DNA of 43,678 nucleotides, taken from positions 314,192-357,869 of the forward strand of contig MU130372.1 in assembly GCA_015039465.1 (NCBI GenBank), in the 5' to 3' direction. Below the pieces are notes generated by a model. That model searched no databases. It saw nothing but the letters and a program-made list of their open reading frames with translations, and had not been told where the DNA came from. Each line of letters begins with the position of its first letter. The stretch's first letter is position 1. Both the position numbers and the translations under genes were made by a program. This DNA comes from Phlegmacium glaucopus (Eukaryota; Basidiomycota; Agaricomycetes; Agaricales; Cortinariaceae). Of the stretch, positions 10,336 to 20,748 are shown piece after piece.

Positions 10336-11405
10336 GTGGACATGAGGAAGAAGGTTCTTGGTGCAGAACATCCATCCACCCTTGAAAGCATGGCAAATCT
10401 AGCAGCCACATACCATAATCAGGGAAGATGGAATGAGGCAGAGCAGCTAGAGGTTCAAGTCATGGACATGAACAAGAAGCTTCTTGGTGCAGAACATCCA
10501 TCCACCCTCACAAGCATGGCAAATATAGCAGCCACATACTGGAATCAGGGAAGGTGGAATGAGGCAGAGCAGCTAGAGGTTCAAGTCATGGACATGAGAA
10601 AGAAGCTTCTTGGTGCAGAACATCCAGACACCCTCACAAATATGGCAAATCTAGCAGCAACATACCATAGTCAGGAAAGATGGGATGAAGCAGAGCAGCT
10701 AGAGGTTCAAGTCATGGACATGAGGAAGATGCTTCTTGGTGCAGAACATCCAGACACCCTCACAAATATGGCAAATCTGGCAGCAATATACCATAGTCAG
10801 GGAAGATGGGATGAAGCAGAGCAGCTAGAGGTTCAAGTCATGGACATGAGGAAGAAGCTTCTTGGTGCAGAACATCCAGACACCCTCAGAAGCATTGCAA
10901 ATCTAGCAGCCACATACTGAAATCAGGGAAGGTGGAATGAGGCAGAGCAGCTAGAGGTTCAAGTCATGTATATGAGAAAGAAGGTTCTTGGTGCAGAACA
11001 TCCATCCACCCTCACAAGCATGGCAAATCTAGCAGCCACATACTGTAGTCAGGGAAGATGGAATGAGGCAGAGCAGCTAGAGGTTCAAGTCATAAACATG
11101 AGCAAGAAGGTTCTTGGTACAGAACATCCAGACACCCTCTCAAGCATGGAAAATATAGCAGCTACATACCATAGTCAGGGAAGATGGAATGAGGCAGAAC
11201 AGCTAGAGGTTCAAATCATAGACATGAACAAGAAGGTTCTTGGTGCAGGACATCCAGACACCCTCACAAGCATGGCAAGTCTAGCAGCCACATACTTGAA
11301 TCAGGGAAGGTTGAATGAGGCAGAGCAGCTAGAGGTTCAAGTCATGGACATGAACAAGCTTCTTAATGCAGAACATCCAGACACTGTCTTAAGCATGGAA
11401 ATCTA
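10336..11405 (+). repeat. 126-bp (42-aa) TPR-coding tandem repeats
   Basis: The unit encodes LGAEHP-(D/S)-TL, a MANLAATY helix, QGRWNEAEQLEVQVMDM and KK; this is the kinesin light chain type of TPR (TPR_10/TPR_12) seen at the C-terminus of fungal NLRs. About 8.5 units are very similar in DNA. One unit has ACATACTGA (10912-10920) where neighbours have ACATACTGG or ACATACTGT, so a single base makes the stop. The last unit lacks one base after AGCATGG and stops at 11403-11405. Confidence 0.92.
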
Positions 11406-12884
11406 GTAGCTTTGTAGTGCAATTAGAGAAGCTAGAATGAAGAAGAGCATATTAAAGTTCCAGTAATATTGAGTACTGTAGTCTGAGTCTGAAGAACCAA
11501 CCAGAATAAAAGTGTGTATAGAACAATTTGTACTTTACCCCATTTACTTTCAATTGTTTTGGAACAGGAACAAATACAGTTTCACCTTTCTGCAATGTAT
11601 CTACATGTTAGTTTGTGCACCACTGTACATGACAGTACAAGACTACAAGTGCATTATTTACTCTCTAAAATATACAATGATTGTAACCTTGATACCCCAC
11701 TTTTTATATAGCAGGGATTAATGTGTCTGAGTTACCCAGAAAGCAATTTGATTTCAATGACATACTGTTATAGTACCAGATTATTTCTCTATGACCTATT
11801 AATCAAACAGTAAATTGCTCATCTCTTAGCTATATAACTTCTTTTAGTATGTATTTGGTCATTCAGCATTAATTATCAATCTCAATTCAATTGTCAACAG
11901 TAAAAATTAATATTTGAGCTAAAACACCAGGTCTTATTACCTGTGACCACCCCAATGAAAATCCTATTTCATTAGTATCCTTTTTTGGATGTATTTCTGG
12001 CACTTTCCTAAAGTTTGCATTGAAAAGGAAATTGTGCACACACTGGGTCCAGAACTCCTTTTTGGAAAATAGAGAAATACCTGTTATATCATACATACCC
12101 TATCAAAGAGCCTACACACTTCTAATCAGAGTCTAATTGGATTCTGAGTATTCCAGTTGGAATTTACTACAAATATTTTTAGCAGAAATGTGCTTATACT
12201 TAGAATTTCTAGTATGGAGTCTGTTAAGATTGTAAATAGAGGCCACTACAAAAATTCTGAGCTGTTCTGGGTTATTATTTATATACAGAAAAGAAATGTG
12301 CACAGCCAGAGATAACCTCTAGGCCTCAAAGCTAACCAATAATCCCATTGTACCAACCCAGCTTCTTTGGGGTAGTAGCTGTGCATTACAAATGTTACAC
12401 AGCTACCACAACAGCTCATCTCAACCACCATTACCACCACCCACAATGATACTATCCACAACTCTATAAATATCAAATAGCTAAGCCACCATATTGCATG
12501 TGTCAGGCATTAGCAACTGTCAACACAACATAACTAAGTTTTTTATTTCTTTCTGACTGTCTCTTTTTTGGAATATTGAGCACACCACAGATATGGCCTT
12601 ACACCCTTGTGGCACTGGCTTTAATTCTTATATTACCTCATTGTTCTGTGTCTACTATGAATACACAGTTAAAATAGAGAATACCCTTGCATGATTGCAA
12701 GGGTCTACTGCTATCCTGAGTGAGCTTGAAGACCAGCTCATTTTAATGCTTTTATCTACTAACTAGTAGCAACTTGTTCTTTCTTTTTAGGGTTTTAGGT
12801 ACTATAATGACAACCTCAGCTGCCCCCCTCCTCATCATACAAATGAGATGTGAGAGGTTCATTTGTAGTGTTTGAAGGTCTGGT
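11406..12884. other. 1.5 kb A/T-rich intergenic stretch without a recognisable gene
   Basis: This is the gap between the convergent NLR-like gene and the minus-strand gene. No reading frame longer than about 80 codons looks coding, and no family motif, tandem repeat or terminal inverted repeat was seen. An AATAAA near 11504 could serve as a polyadenylation signal for the NLR-like gene. Confidence 0.5.
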
Positions 12885-14662
12885 TCAGTCCAGTTTTTCA
12901 GACCAGAAGGTCCACATGGATTGTGGAGAAATTAGTGAATGATGATGCTGACCCAGCCTGGATAGTGGTGAACTTGGGGCTTGATAATGGCAGCCCATAT
13001 GTTGACTGAACTGCCTATGGTGTTGATCTGGAAACACTGGATAAGGAGTAAATGGCATGGAATTCCCAAAAGCTCCTGGATAACCCATCATTGAAGGAGC
13101 AGGAGTAAATGGAGGCTGAGGATGCAATTGAGAAGAAGCACTGGGAACTCCAGTGGACCAATTTTTCTGAGGGGCATCTTCAAGCTTTAAGTGCCAAGGA
13201 GGTACTGTTGTAGAATAGTAACCTTTCCCTAGTCAGATTAGAATTTTGTTAGATTGATGCTGTGTAAATATGAAACAAATGAACCAAAAAAATAGCCCAC
13301 ACACTCTTCTCATCCTTAGTGAGCTGGTGATGTCCATTTGGTAAGGTCTTGGGACAAGCATGGCCAGGGTGTTCAGTGCAAATGTTATCCTTCTCTATCT
13401 GTGCAACCCATTGTGGACCACTCCTATTTTTTGAAGTCACCTTCTCACCGTCAATAGTGGTACCATCATCAGAATCACCATTGGATCTCTCAGAATCAGT
13501 GTCATTTTGGGCCTTCGACAGTGTATCAGTGACCAGACAGTCTCAAGAAAAGCTGAAAGACCAGACCTTCTTGTTCTTGTACCCCTTTGCCAACTGTTTG
13601 CCTTTTTTATCCTGACCTTCCTCCAGGTTCTTAATTTCAACAAAGAAGGGTTTATTGGAACATATGGTCTTTAAAGTTGTTTTAGCCATACAAAAAAGCT
13701 CTGCCAGGTGTTCTGCAGACTTCAGATGGAGGTAATGAGCACTGGAAGGACCAGCACTGAATTGGTATGCCATGGCAACAGACTTTGGGGCAATTCCCAA
13801 TGTATCAGCAAGCCAAATATGGAAATCCTTCCAGGAAATGTCTGACAACAATGAAACAACCTCATCTGCACCTTTCAATGGAATGGCAAAGTTGACCTTG
13901 AAAGGAACAACTTGAAGATCTATGAGTTGCAAATTTAGCAGTGCTGGGAATGAGGAGAGGGCAAAAATAATACCAGATGTAGATTTTTTATTCTTCCAAG
14001 GCTTCTGGGCAGTTGGTGATTCAACCTGAGGTCGCATTGAATCCTTGGAGTCAGAGCTACTATTGTCAACCCAAGATATTGTGTTCTTCATCATCCTCAT
14101 CCTCTCACAACTCATCTACCTTGTCAGCATCTTCATTCTCATCAAACCCATCCTCAAAAATGCACTTGTGCTTTTTTGAGGTCTCTTCCACAGGCAAAAT
14201 TGAATGAAAGAGGTCCTCCTTGATAGTGGCAATTGTGGGACTTTCTTTCAGATGTTTCCCATGCTTGCCAGACCCAAGCATCATGGCAACAACCTCCTTG
14301 ACAGCCTTCCATAACTTCTTTTCCAGAATGGGTGGGGGTGGGGTAATTCATACCAAGCTGGTGTCAGACATGACAGCTTCGGGCTGTTCCTGTTCAGTAC
14401 TCAACTCAGCTGGCAGCAGCTTTGGTTTAGGTGGCTTTAGAGTAAGCTTAGGCAGTGAAGAACATGGTTTAGCAGTAGTTTGAAATGGAGAGATTTTATT
14501 TGACTTTTTGGCCTGTGTACATGAGTTAGCCATAGCAGAATGGCAAAGATGAGCAAAGAGATATGTTATGCCCACCCTGGTGCCTTTGAGCTGCAGTGAC
14601 AGTACTGCAAACAGGACTGAAGATGCAAAACACAACTGTTCAGGCTCATTTTTTTGCTGCAT
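12885..14662 (-). pseudogene. Unrecognised multi-exon protein with His/Cys motif and Pro-rich tail, probably decayed
   Basis: I do not recognise a named family, although similar proteins seem frequent in agaric genomes. Reading the minus strand: exon from Met at 14662 (MQQKNEPEQLCF..), continuing in the same frame after a TGA at 14348-14350 into PPPPILEKKLWKAVKEVV and an acidic EDGFDENEDADK stretch, with a second TGA at 14105-14107. A next segment (about 14070-13545) has FKVNFAIPLKGADEVV and ISWKDFHIWLADTLGI, a small ubiquitin-like or PB1-like fold by feel only. Another (about 13500-13260) has GPQWVAQIEKDNICTEHPGH then ACPKTLPNGHHQLTKDE, a possible Cys/His zinc site. The tail (about 13230-12888) is Pro/Gln/His-rich. 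Both TGAs could be CGA to TGA changes, or part of unseen introns. Confidence 0.55.
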
Positions 14663-14777
14663 CTGTGCATTTTTGTTGTGAACAAAATGTACTTTTTAAA
14701 ATTTAAATTGACACAGCAGTTCTAGTGGTATCAATGGAAAGTTGTCCAATGTTGCCAAAATAGACATGGTATGCACA

Positions 14778-15030
14778 ACTAGTGTTAGGGCAACTGTGAT
14801 GCTGACTTAGTCAAGCTAGCAGGGGATCCAAAGTTAATAATATTTCAGAAAAGATATCTACAAGTGACTCACCTAGCAGGGGACCCAAAGAGAAAAGGAT
14901 GGGGATCCCTGCTAGGCTGGGGGTATTTAAGTACTAATGTGGACATAACAGAGATATAAAATAAATAAAGGAATGATACAATAATAATTAATTAATTAAT
15001 TAAGAAGTGGTGTGATGTGAAAAACAAAAA
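14778..15030 (+). repeat. CTAGCAGGGGATCC repeat family, copy 1 (inverted copy at 36000-36250)
   Basis: About 250 bp from GTGTTAGGGCAACTG to GAAGTGGTG, almost the same as the reverse complement of 36000-36250. The inner part carries CTAGCAGGGGATCC-like words three times and a stem formed by CCTAGCAGGG (about 14873) and CCCTGCTAGG (about 14908). A run of ATTAATTAATTAATTAA follows near 14987. No terminal inverted repeats or coding potential were found. Confidence 0.8.
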
Positions 15031-15063
15031 TAAAAGATGGGAGGTCTTTACACTCCCCCACGT

Positions 15064-15335
15064 GTTCCTGGAGGAATCCTGGTGGATTCCTACCTATTCC
15101 AGGAGGATTCCAGGAGGATTCCTACCATTCCTGGTAGGAATACCAGGATTCCAGGAGGAATTTTCTACCAGCCAATTCCCCCTGAAATCCCCATTCCTGG
15201 CTCTTCCTAATCCAGGAGGATTCCTGGTGGATTCCTGGTACCCAAGGAAATTGATACCAGGATTCCCGGAATTCCCTAGGAATCCCTAACACAGAATCCA
15301 CCTGGAATCCACCCGGAATCCTGGGAATTCCACAG
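15064..15335. repeat. Left subterminal array, TCCAGGAGGAT/TCCTGGTGGAT words
   Basis: Dense imperfect copies of 10-12 bp words such as CCAGGAGGATT and CCTGGTGGATT run inward from the left TIR. The mirror-image array at about 16755-16957 uses CCACCAGGAAT and CCAGGATTCCT with an 11-bp period. Readings across the array have no coding character. Confidence 0.8.
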
Positions 15336-15498
15336 GGATGAACTCAACTCTTACTTTTAAATATTATTCAAAATTAAAAGAATCATATATAAGTCAATAG
15401 TAATTTAAATATACATAAGTTAACTGTAATTTATATATGTGTGGTGGCAGTGCCTTGCCGCCATTCGAATTTTGAATTTTGTTCAGACCGCGAGGTAT

Positions 15499-15510
15499 GG
15501 TCACGTGACC
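15499..15510. promoter_or_regulatory. 12-bp perfect palindrome GGTCACGTGACC
   Basis: A CACGTG E-box core within a perfect 12-bp palindrome, with a second CACGTG at 15513-15518, just before the trinucleotide-rich cargo of the element. CACGTG is the core bound by fungal bHLH factors; any function here is inference. Confidence 0.4.
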
Positions 15511-15796
15511 GCACGTGACGCACTTCTAACAAATCAACAAACATCATTTCGTCTTCTCACAACTACCACTCACCACCACGACAACCAGGACGATAAAGGA
15601 CGACAAGAAGACGGGTGGCGACGACGACCAACAACGCCAATGAGGAACAACAACGACAGGAGGGTAACGACGACAACGAGGGCAGCGACGACGACGACAA
15701 CGATAACGACACCACCACCACCACCACCACCACCACCGACGACCACAACAACAACAACAACCATGCCACAACGGCCGCAACGACAACGACAACGAC

Positions 15797-16600
15797 GACC
15801 CCCCCCCCTCACTTGGGGGGGGTTATTTTTATTTTATTAATATATTACTACGATGACAGCACACGGACGACGACGACGACACGCGAACGACGACGACCCC
15901 CCCTCACTGGGGGGGTTTTTATTTTATTTTAATTCCTAGTACACTACACAGGCGAACGACGACAACACACGCACCACCACGCACCACCGCCACCACGCAC
16001 CCCACCATGCACCACCACCACCACGCACGACGATGAGCACCCCCCCACCGGGGGGGTTATTTATTTTTATATTTTTTATTTTAACTGACTACGATGACGA
16101 CCCAGGACCCACATTGACGACACCCGGACGACAGGCGAACGACGACGACACACGCACTACCACCACCACGCACCCCACCATGCACCACCACCACCACGCA
16201 CGACGATGAGCACCCCCCCACCGGGGGGGTTATTTATTTTTATATTTTTTATTTTAACTGACTACGATGACGACCCAGGACCCACATTGACGACACCCGG
16301 ACGACAGGCGAACGACAACGACACATGCACTACCACCACCACGCACCGCCACCATGCACCACCACCACCATGCACGACGATGACCACCCCCCCCACCAGG
16401 GGGGGTTATTTTATTTATTTATTATTTTAACTGACTACGATGACGACCACCTACATTGACGACACCCGAACGACACAGGCGAACGACGACGATGACGAAC
16501 CCCCCCCCTCACGGGGGGTTTATTTTTATCTATTACACTACCACAGCCCTTAGACGATGATGACCCCCTCACCGGGGTTTATTTTAATTTTAATATACTA
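15797..16600 (+). repeat. Array of seven C-run/G-run hairpins each followed by a T-rich tract
   Basis: Seven units read C(5-9)-(TCAC or CAC)-G(4-8) then TTATTTATTTTTAT-like sequence. C-runs start near 15799, 15897, 16040, 16213, 16387, 16500 and 16564. Each is preceded by GACGA/ACGATGA-type DNA. The shape, a GC stem followed by a T tract, is that of an intrinsic transcription terminator, repeated. Between 16031 and about 16400 the hairpins belong to a tandem repeat of 173-174 bp (ACGATGAGCACC at 16030 and 16203, with a related copy near 16377). The His/Thr/Asp-rich readings come from GAC/ACC triplet repeats and are not taken as genes. Confidence 0.85.
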
Positions 16601-16975
16601 TAATTATCAATAAGTAAATAACATGTTATTAATTACTATTAATGTGAATTTGTATTTATATAATTTTCAATATATATCTTACAATCAAAAATATTAAAAA
16701 ATTAAGGAAAAATTAAATGAAATAAAATGAAATAAAATATGTCAGTGACTTAGCTGATTTCACCAGGAATCCACCAGGAATGCCAGGAATGCCAGGAATC
16801 CGCCAGGAATATACTAGGAATCCGCCAGGAATTTACTAGGAATCCACCAGGAATCCACCAGGAATATTCCCATTTACCAGGAATTCCAGGATTCCTCCAG
16901 GATTCCTCCAGGATTCCTCCAGGATTCCTGGCAGTCCGGGCGGATTCCTGGAGGAAGACGTGGGGGAGTGTAAAG

Positions 16976-18430
16976 TTCAGAAAGATGGAGTGAACCAGAG
17001 GATCAGAGTCAGAACAGAGTCACAGAGTTCTGGAGTAAACCGGTGATAGGACCCATATAGCCTCTAGGTTTGTAAACTGGTTATTTTTGCAATTTAACAA
17101 CTTCGCATTATACGCAGATGCCTCGCAGGTACCAACTTCATTCGCACTCTCATTCGCGGTTGTCGCACATCCTTCGCACCTCGCACAACATGATATAGTC
17201 CTCGCATGACCTTTGCACATCACTTTTACAACCTTCATAACTATCCAAAGCTCCCTTATTCCCCTTCGCACTTTATATCTTGACATATATTCAGTTCTCT
17301 CAATCAATATTGGACTTAACCATTTGATTCCTTTGCAACCACACCTTCGCACAGCCACTCTGTAATCTCGCGGTCTTTCACAGCTTGCATACACATCCCT
17401 TTCACTGGTTTTATTATGGTCCATTTTGTTTTCAACTTAACTTCTTTCAACTTTCCATATATATATTTTATTATTCCCTTTGAAACAGGAGGTCATTCAA
17501 CTGACCTCCTTACTCATCATCTTTATTTTTACTTTATCTCCTATTCCTTCGTTACCAAACTATTGGGCCCATGTGACTTCGCATTAGCTCAATTCTTACA
17601 TTACTGTTTCACATATCTGCACCTGGTTAGTTCTTTACTCTCGTATTAAGTACCTGTAGCAAGTAGGAGGACAGGTGAACAAGAGACGGCCAGAGTTTTG
17701 ATCCCATAAACTTTGCAGCAACGTGCTAAGTCAATAGTCTCATTCTTTAAGCTACTTCATGTACTGTGTTACCGTTTGCGAACCTTGCTATCTTCGCAGT
17801 CTACTCTTCTTGCGTATTTCAATACCGTGAACTTCTCTTTAATTCTATCAAGGAAATCTACATTAACCCCTCCGAACTACGTTACTACTTGCGGTCTGAT
17901 CCCACCGCAGGTACATCAAATTGGAGCCCACCGCGAGGGGTTCTTGTTCATTTTTCCTTGAAAATTCCAGTCTCTACTTGTCTTACAAAGTGGTCACCAG
18001 AAGCTCAACCGGTTACTACAATTTCTTCACCAGAAATCACCCCAGAGGACGGGTTTGCTTTGCATCCAATAGGTGAACCCATGGCATTCAAGTTAACCCA
18101 ATCATTCTTGGATGAACCTATTCCAACAACTGTTTCATTGGTGGAACCTACTATATCACCAGAGCCGGTTACGCCTTTAGTGGTGGTTTCTCCAAGTCCA
18201 GTTACGCCTGATAAACCAATCGCCAAATTCCCAGTTGAACAGCCGATCTCAGACCCTTCCATGCCAGTAAAAGTTCCTGCAGCTTCATTCATTTATCCCA
18301 CAAATATATCGGACTTATCATTTATGAAATTGCAACCTGACGAATACATGTACCACTTGTGAGTAGACACAAACACGTCTGCAGAGGCTGGAGACTTGCA
18401 GCATGTTTCTGTTGAAACAACGACCTATAT
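16976..18430 (+). other. Probable 5' region (LTR/leader) of the Gypsy element
   Basis: This stretch lies between the TIR element and gag. No exact LTR ends, target duplication or primer-binding site could be fixed. It has many TTCGCA and TCGCAC words (17100-17370), a hairpin AGGAGGTCA/TGACCTCCT at 17487-17510, and an open reading from about 17766 to 18362 rich in Pro/Thr/Ser (SPEPVTPLVVVSPSPVTPDK) directly before gag. That reading may be a gag N-terminal extension. Confidence 0.45.
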
Positions 18431-20110
18431 TTGCCGCTCCCAGGCAAATCTATGGTGCCATTCTTGGATAAGACAAAGCCTCGCAAGTTGTCTCGCTTTT
18501 TCAAATATTTGGAGCAGTTGTATGCTAAGTTTGGAGTGAGTGATGAGAGGAGGAAGAAGGAGTGTATGGTGGGGTATACAGATTGGGAGACGGAAGGTTT
18601 TTGGAAAGTGTTTGAGGAGTTTGGAGATCCCACAGCCACGTATAACGACCTTAAGGCCGCCGTAATACACATGTATCCTGGCAGTAACGACAACGACCTC
18701 TACACTGTCCACAATATGGATTTCCTAATTGGCGAGAGGCAGCGTCTTGGGATAATGACTAGGGATGAGTTGGCGGACTTTCATACAAAGTATATCATAT
18801 TGATGCAGTGGCTTATCAGCAAAGGCTATATTGGCAAGCATGAACAACAGCGTGGATATATGTGAGCTATACCACATGTCCTGATTCCTGCAGTAACCAC
18901 CAGACTTCAGATCGCTCATCCACACCACAATCCTTTGTTACCCTACGGAGTGGGAGAGATCTTTGAAGCTACACAGTTTGTGTTACAAAGCTCCTCAAAT
19001 TTCTTGCCAGTGTATTTTGCACAGCAGCAACCGTCCCAGCCAGCACAGCAGAGAATTGCTACCAAACGTACCTCAGTTTCACAGCCAGCAGTTCCCGCGG
19101 AAGGGGGAGAACTTGGCACGTTATTCACGGAGCTTTGCAGTCTGTTGTCAATGATGAGATCAGGAGGTGGAGGATATTCAGGAGGTGGAGGATATTCAGG
19201 AGGTGGTGGATATTCAGGAGGTGGAGGATATTCAGGAGGTGGGGGGTACTCAGGAGGGCCAAGAAGGCAGTTGAGGTGTTTGTTTGATGGGTTGGAACAT
19301 TTGATAAGGGATTGTGAAGCAGTGGAGGAGTATCTTAAGCAGGGTAAAGTGGTGAGGTTAGCAGATGGAAAGATAGGGTTGCTGAGAGGAGAGTGGATAC
19401 CACAGGCGCTTCCAGGAGTGAATTTGAAGGAGAAGGTTGATGAGTGGAACAGGAGGAACCCTAACATGATCACAGCCAAATTGTTTGTACAGACAATTGA
19501 CATGCGTATCATGAACGAGAGCAAGCCAGACGTTACTCAAATTCACTCCGTGTATCATTTGACAGCAGAGGAACATATCGCGAGCTTGCAGGCAGAAAGA
19601 TTTATGTTACAGCAGAAGGGGAAGGGAGTTCAGACAAGAGGGCAGAGAGTGAGGGATGGAGGAGAAAAAGAGAGGGACGAGGAGGTTAGACCGAGAGTCA
19701 ACACATTCTGTGCGCCGGTTAGCACAAACAAGCCAGCAATGGTAGAACACCCATTTGCAAAAGCTAAGGACGCTGCATATGCCCCACCAGTCAACCAGGT
19801 CATTGGGCAACAACAGAAGTTCAACGCTCCAGCTCCAGTACGCAGGAACGACCCATCTTACTATACCTATCCACCCGTATACGGTACCAAGATAGCTGCG
19901 GATGTCTACCAGCATTCCATGGAAGCTCCCATCACTCTTACCCAGCGTGAATTGTGGTCCATTTCTCCCGAGGTTCGCTCTCACATTCACGAACAGATCA
20001 CCAATAATTGTGTACCTCAGGGTCAGGAACAGGCGCCGGTTGCTACACAGAACCTTGCGGCAGTCATAGAGGAGGAGTTTGAGGATGAGGAGATAGGGTT
20101 GTCGACTTGA
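18431..20110 (+). pseudogene. Ty3/Gypsy gag
   Basis: The capsid-type gag opens MPLPGKSMVPFLDKTKPRKL and contains FLIGERQRLGI and LADFHTKYI, all typical of an agaric Gypsy family. The frame stops at TGA 18863-18865 (RGYM*AIPHVL), where the family usually has arginine, and continues in register through LPYGVGEIFEATQFVL, a Gly-rich block, a damaged zinc knuckle (RCLFDGLEHLIRDC, with one Cys of the CCHC set missing) and WNRRNPNM, to a TGA at 20108-20110. The particle-forming role is known for the family; this copy cannot encode it in one piece. Confidence 0.88.
19162..19260 (+). repeat. 18-bp repeat coding GGGGYS inside gag
   Basis: Five copies of GGAGGTGGAGGATATTCA encode a GGGGYS run between the capsid-like part and the zinc knuckle. 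The copies differ by few bases, so the expansion is recent compared with the point mutations nearby. Confidence 0.9.
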
Positions 20111-20659
20111 GTGGAGGGAAGGATAGAAAGAGAGGGGATAGTGATCCAGGATCCAATTGAGCAGTACCTCTTCACCTTACCGCCCGGAGAGCTTCCAGAC
20201 CCAGCCAAACTCGTGGTCACTGCAGAGTCCAGCGCAATTCATGCCGTTCACTGCATTGTCGACAACAAACGAGAGGTAGAGTGCATCTTGGATCCTGGTT
20301 GTCAAATCATAGTGATGTCCGAAGAGATCTGTAATGACCTTGGTTTAATGTACAACCTGCGAATCAAGCTTCAAATGCAGTCCGTGAACGGCACATTTAA
20401 CAAGTCACTGGGATTAGCGCAAAACATCCTGTTCAAGTTTGGCAATATAACAACTTACATGCAAGTCCATATTCTTCACTTTCCAGCTTACAATGTTCTT
20501 TTAGGTCGTCCATTCGACTTGGTTACCGAAAGCACAGTCAAGAATTTCGCGGATGGTCAGCAGATGCTCACTATTGAGGATCCAAACTCAGGCAAAGGAG
20601 TCACGATGGCAACTCATCCTCGTGGACAATCTTGTGATGTTGGGGAGGAGGATTTTTGA
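20111..20659 (+). pseudogene. Ty3/Gypsy aspartic protease region
   Basis: Retropepsin-like domain: VECILDPGCQIIVMSEEICN carries the active-site loop as D-P-G rather than D-(S/T)-G, a variant that agaric Gypsy elements of this group share as far as I recall. YNVLLGRPFD is the conserved second loop. The region follows gag in register after TGA 20108-20110 and ends at TGA 20657-20659. It processes the polyprotein in intact relatives. Confidence 0.85.
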
Positions 20660-20748
20660 TGAAGGAGGAGCTGATATGAGATTCTTGCAATAATCAACAA
20701 TGTACAATATTTTCAGAAATCAATAAATCAACTATTCCATGTTATTCA

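Larger units (their letters stand above)
7621..11405 (+). pseudogene. NLR-like STAND NTPase: NB-ARC domain plus kinesin-light-chain-type TPRs, disrupted
   Basis: A fungal NOD-like receptor candidate (signal-transduction ATPase, linked in fungi to non-self recognition). The N-terminal region lies in small exons (7621-7875, 7934-7996, 8055-8111, 8170-8292, 8341-8406). Exon 8469-8713 carries the P-loop GLGGIGKT (about 8650-8674). The next exon, from 8768, has FWVDASS, the Walker B segment WLIVFDNADD and GNILITSRN. Then come the GLPL-like LGYIPLAVDHAG (about 9165-9200) and a winged-helix-like region. Eight and a half 42-residue TPRs follow (10318-11405). Breaks: TGA at 9021-9023, a one-base frameshift near 9075, a solo LTR at 9864-10229, TGA at 10918-10920 and a truncated last repeat. 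No enzymatic or prion-like N-terminal effector domain is recognised. The start codon could also be the second Met near 7657. Confidence 0.85.
15046..16975. mobile_element. 1.93 kb putative DNA transposon, 18-bp TIRs, long subterminal arrays, non-coding cargo
   Basis: The ends are perfect inverted repeats: CTTTACACTCCCCCACGT at 15046-15063 and its complement at 16958-16975. Immediately inside each end lies an array of 10-11 bp CAGGAATCC-type words (15064-15335 and about 16755-16957), in opposite orientation at the two ends. The middle holds GAC/ACC trinucleotide-rich DNA and the hairpin array. No transposase is present, so it would be non-autonomous. No clear target duplication was found (flanks GAGGT and TTCAG). 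Pairing of ordered subterminal repeats with short TIRs resembles CACTA and hAT elements, where such repeats bind transposase; that role here is inference. Confidence 0.75.

Noticed and set aside
15439..16430. Thr/His/Asp-rich and Val/Gly-rich reading frames on both strands
   Set aside because: They are translations of GAC/ACC triplet repeats, overlap in several frames, and end at the hairpin units.
15797..16600. True bacterial intrinsic terminators, implying horizontal transfer or contamination
   Set aside because: They are repeated parts of a TIR-bounded repeat element in clearly fungal surroundings, with no bacterial gene next to them.
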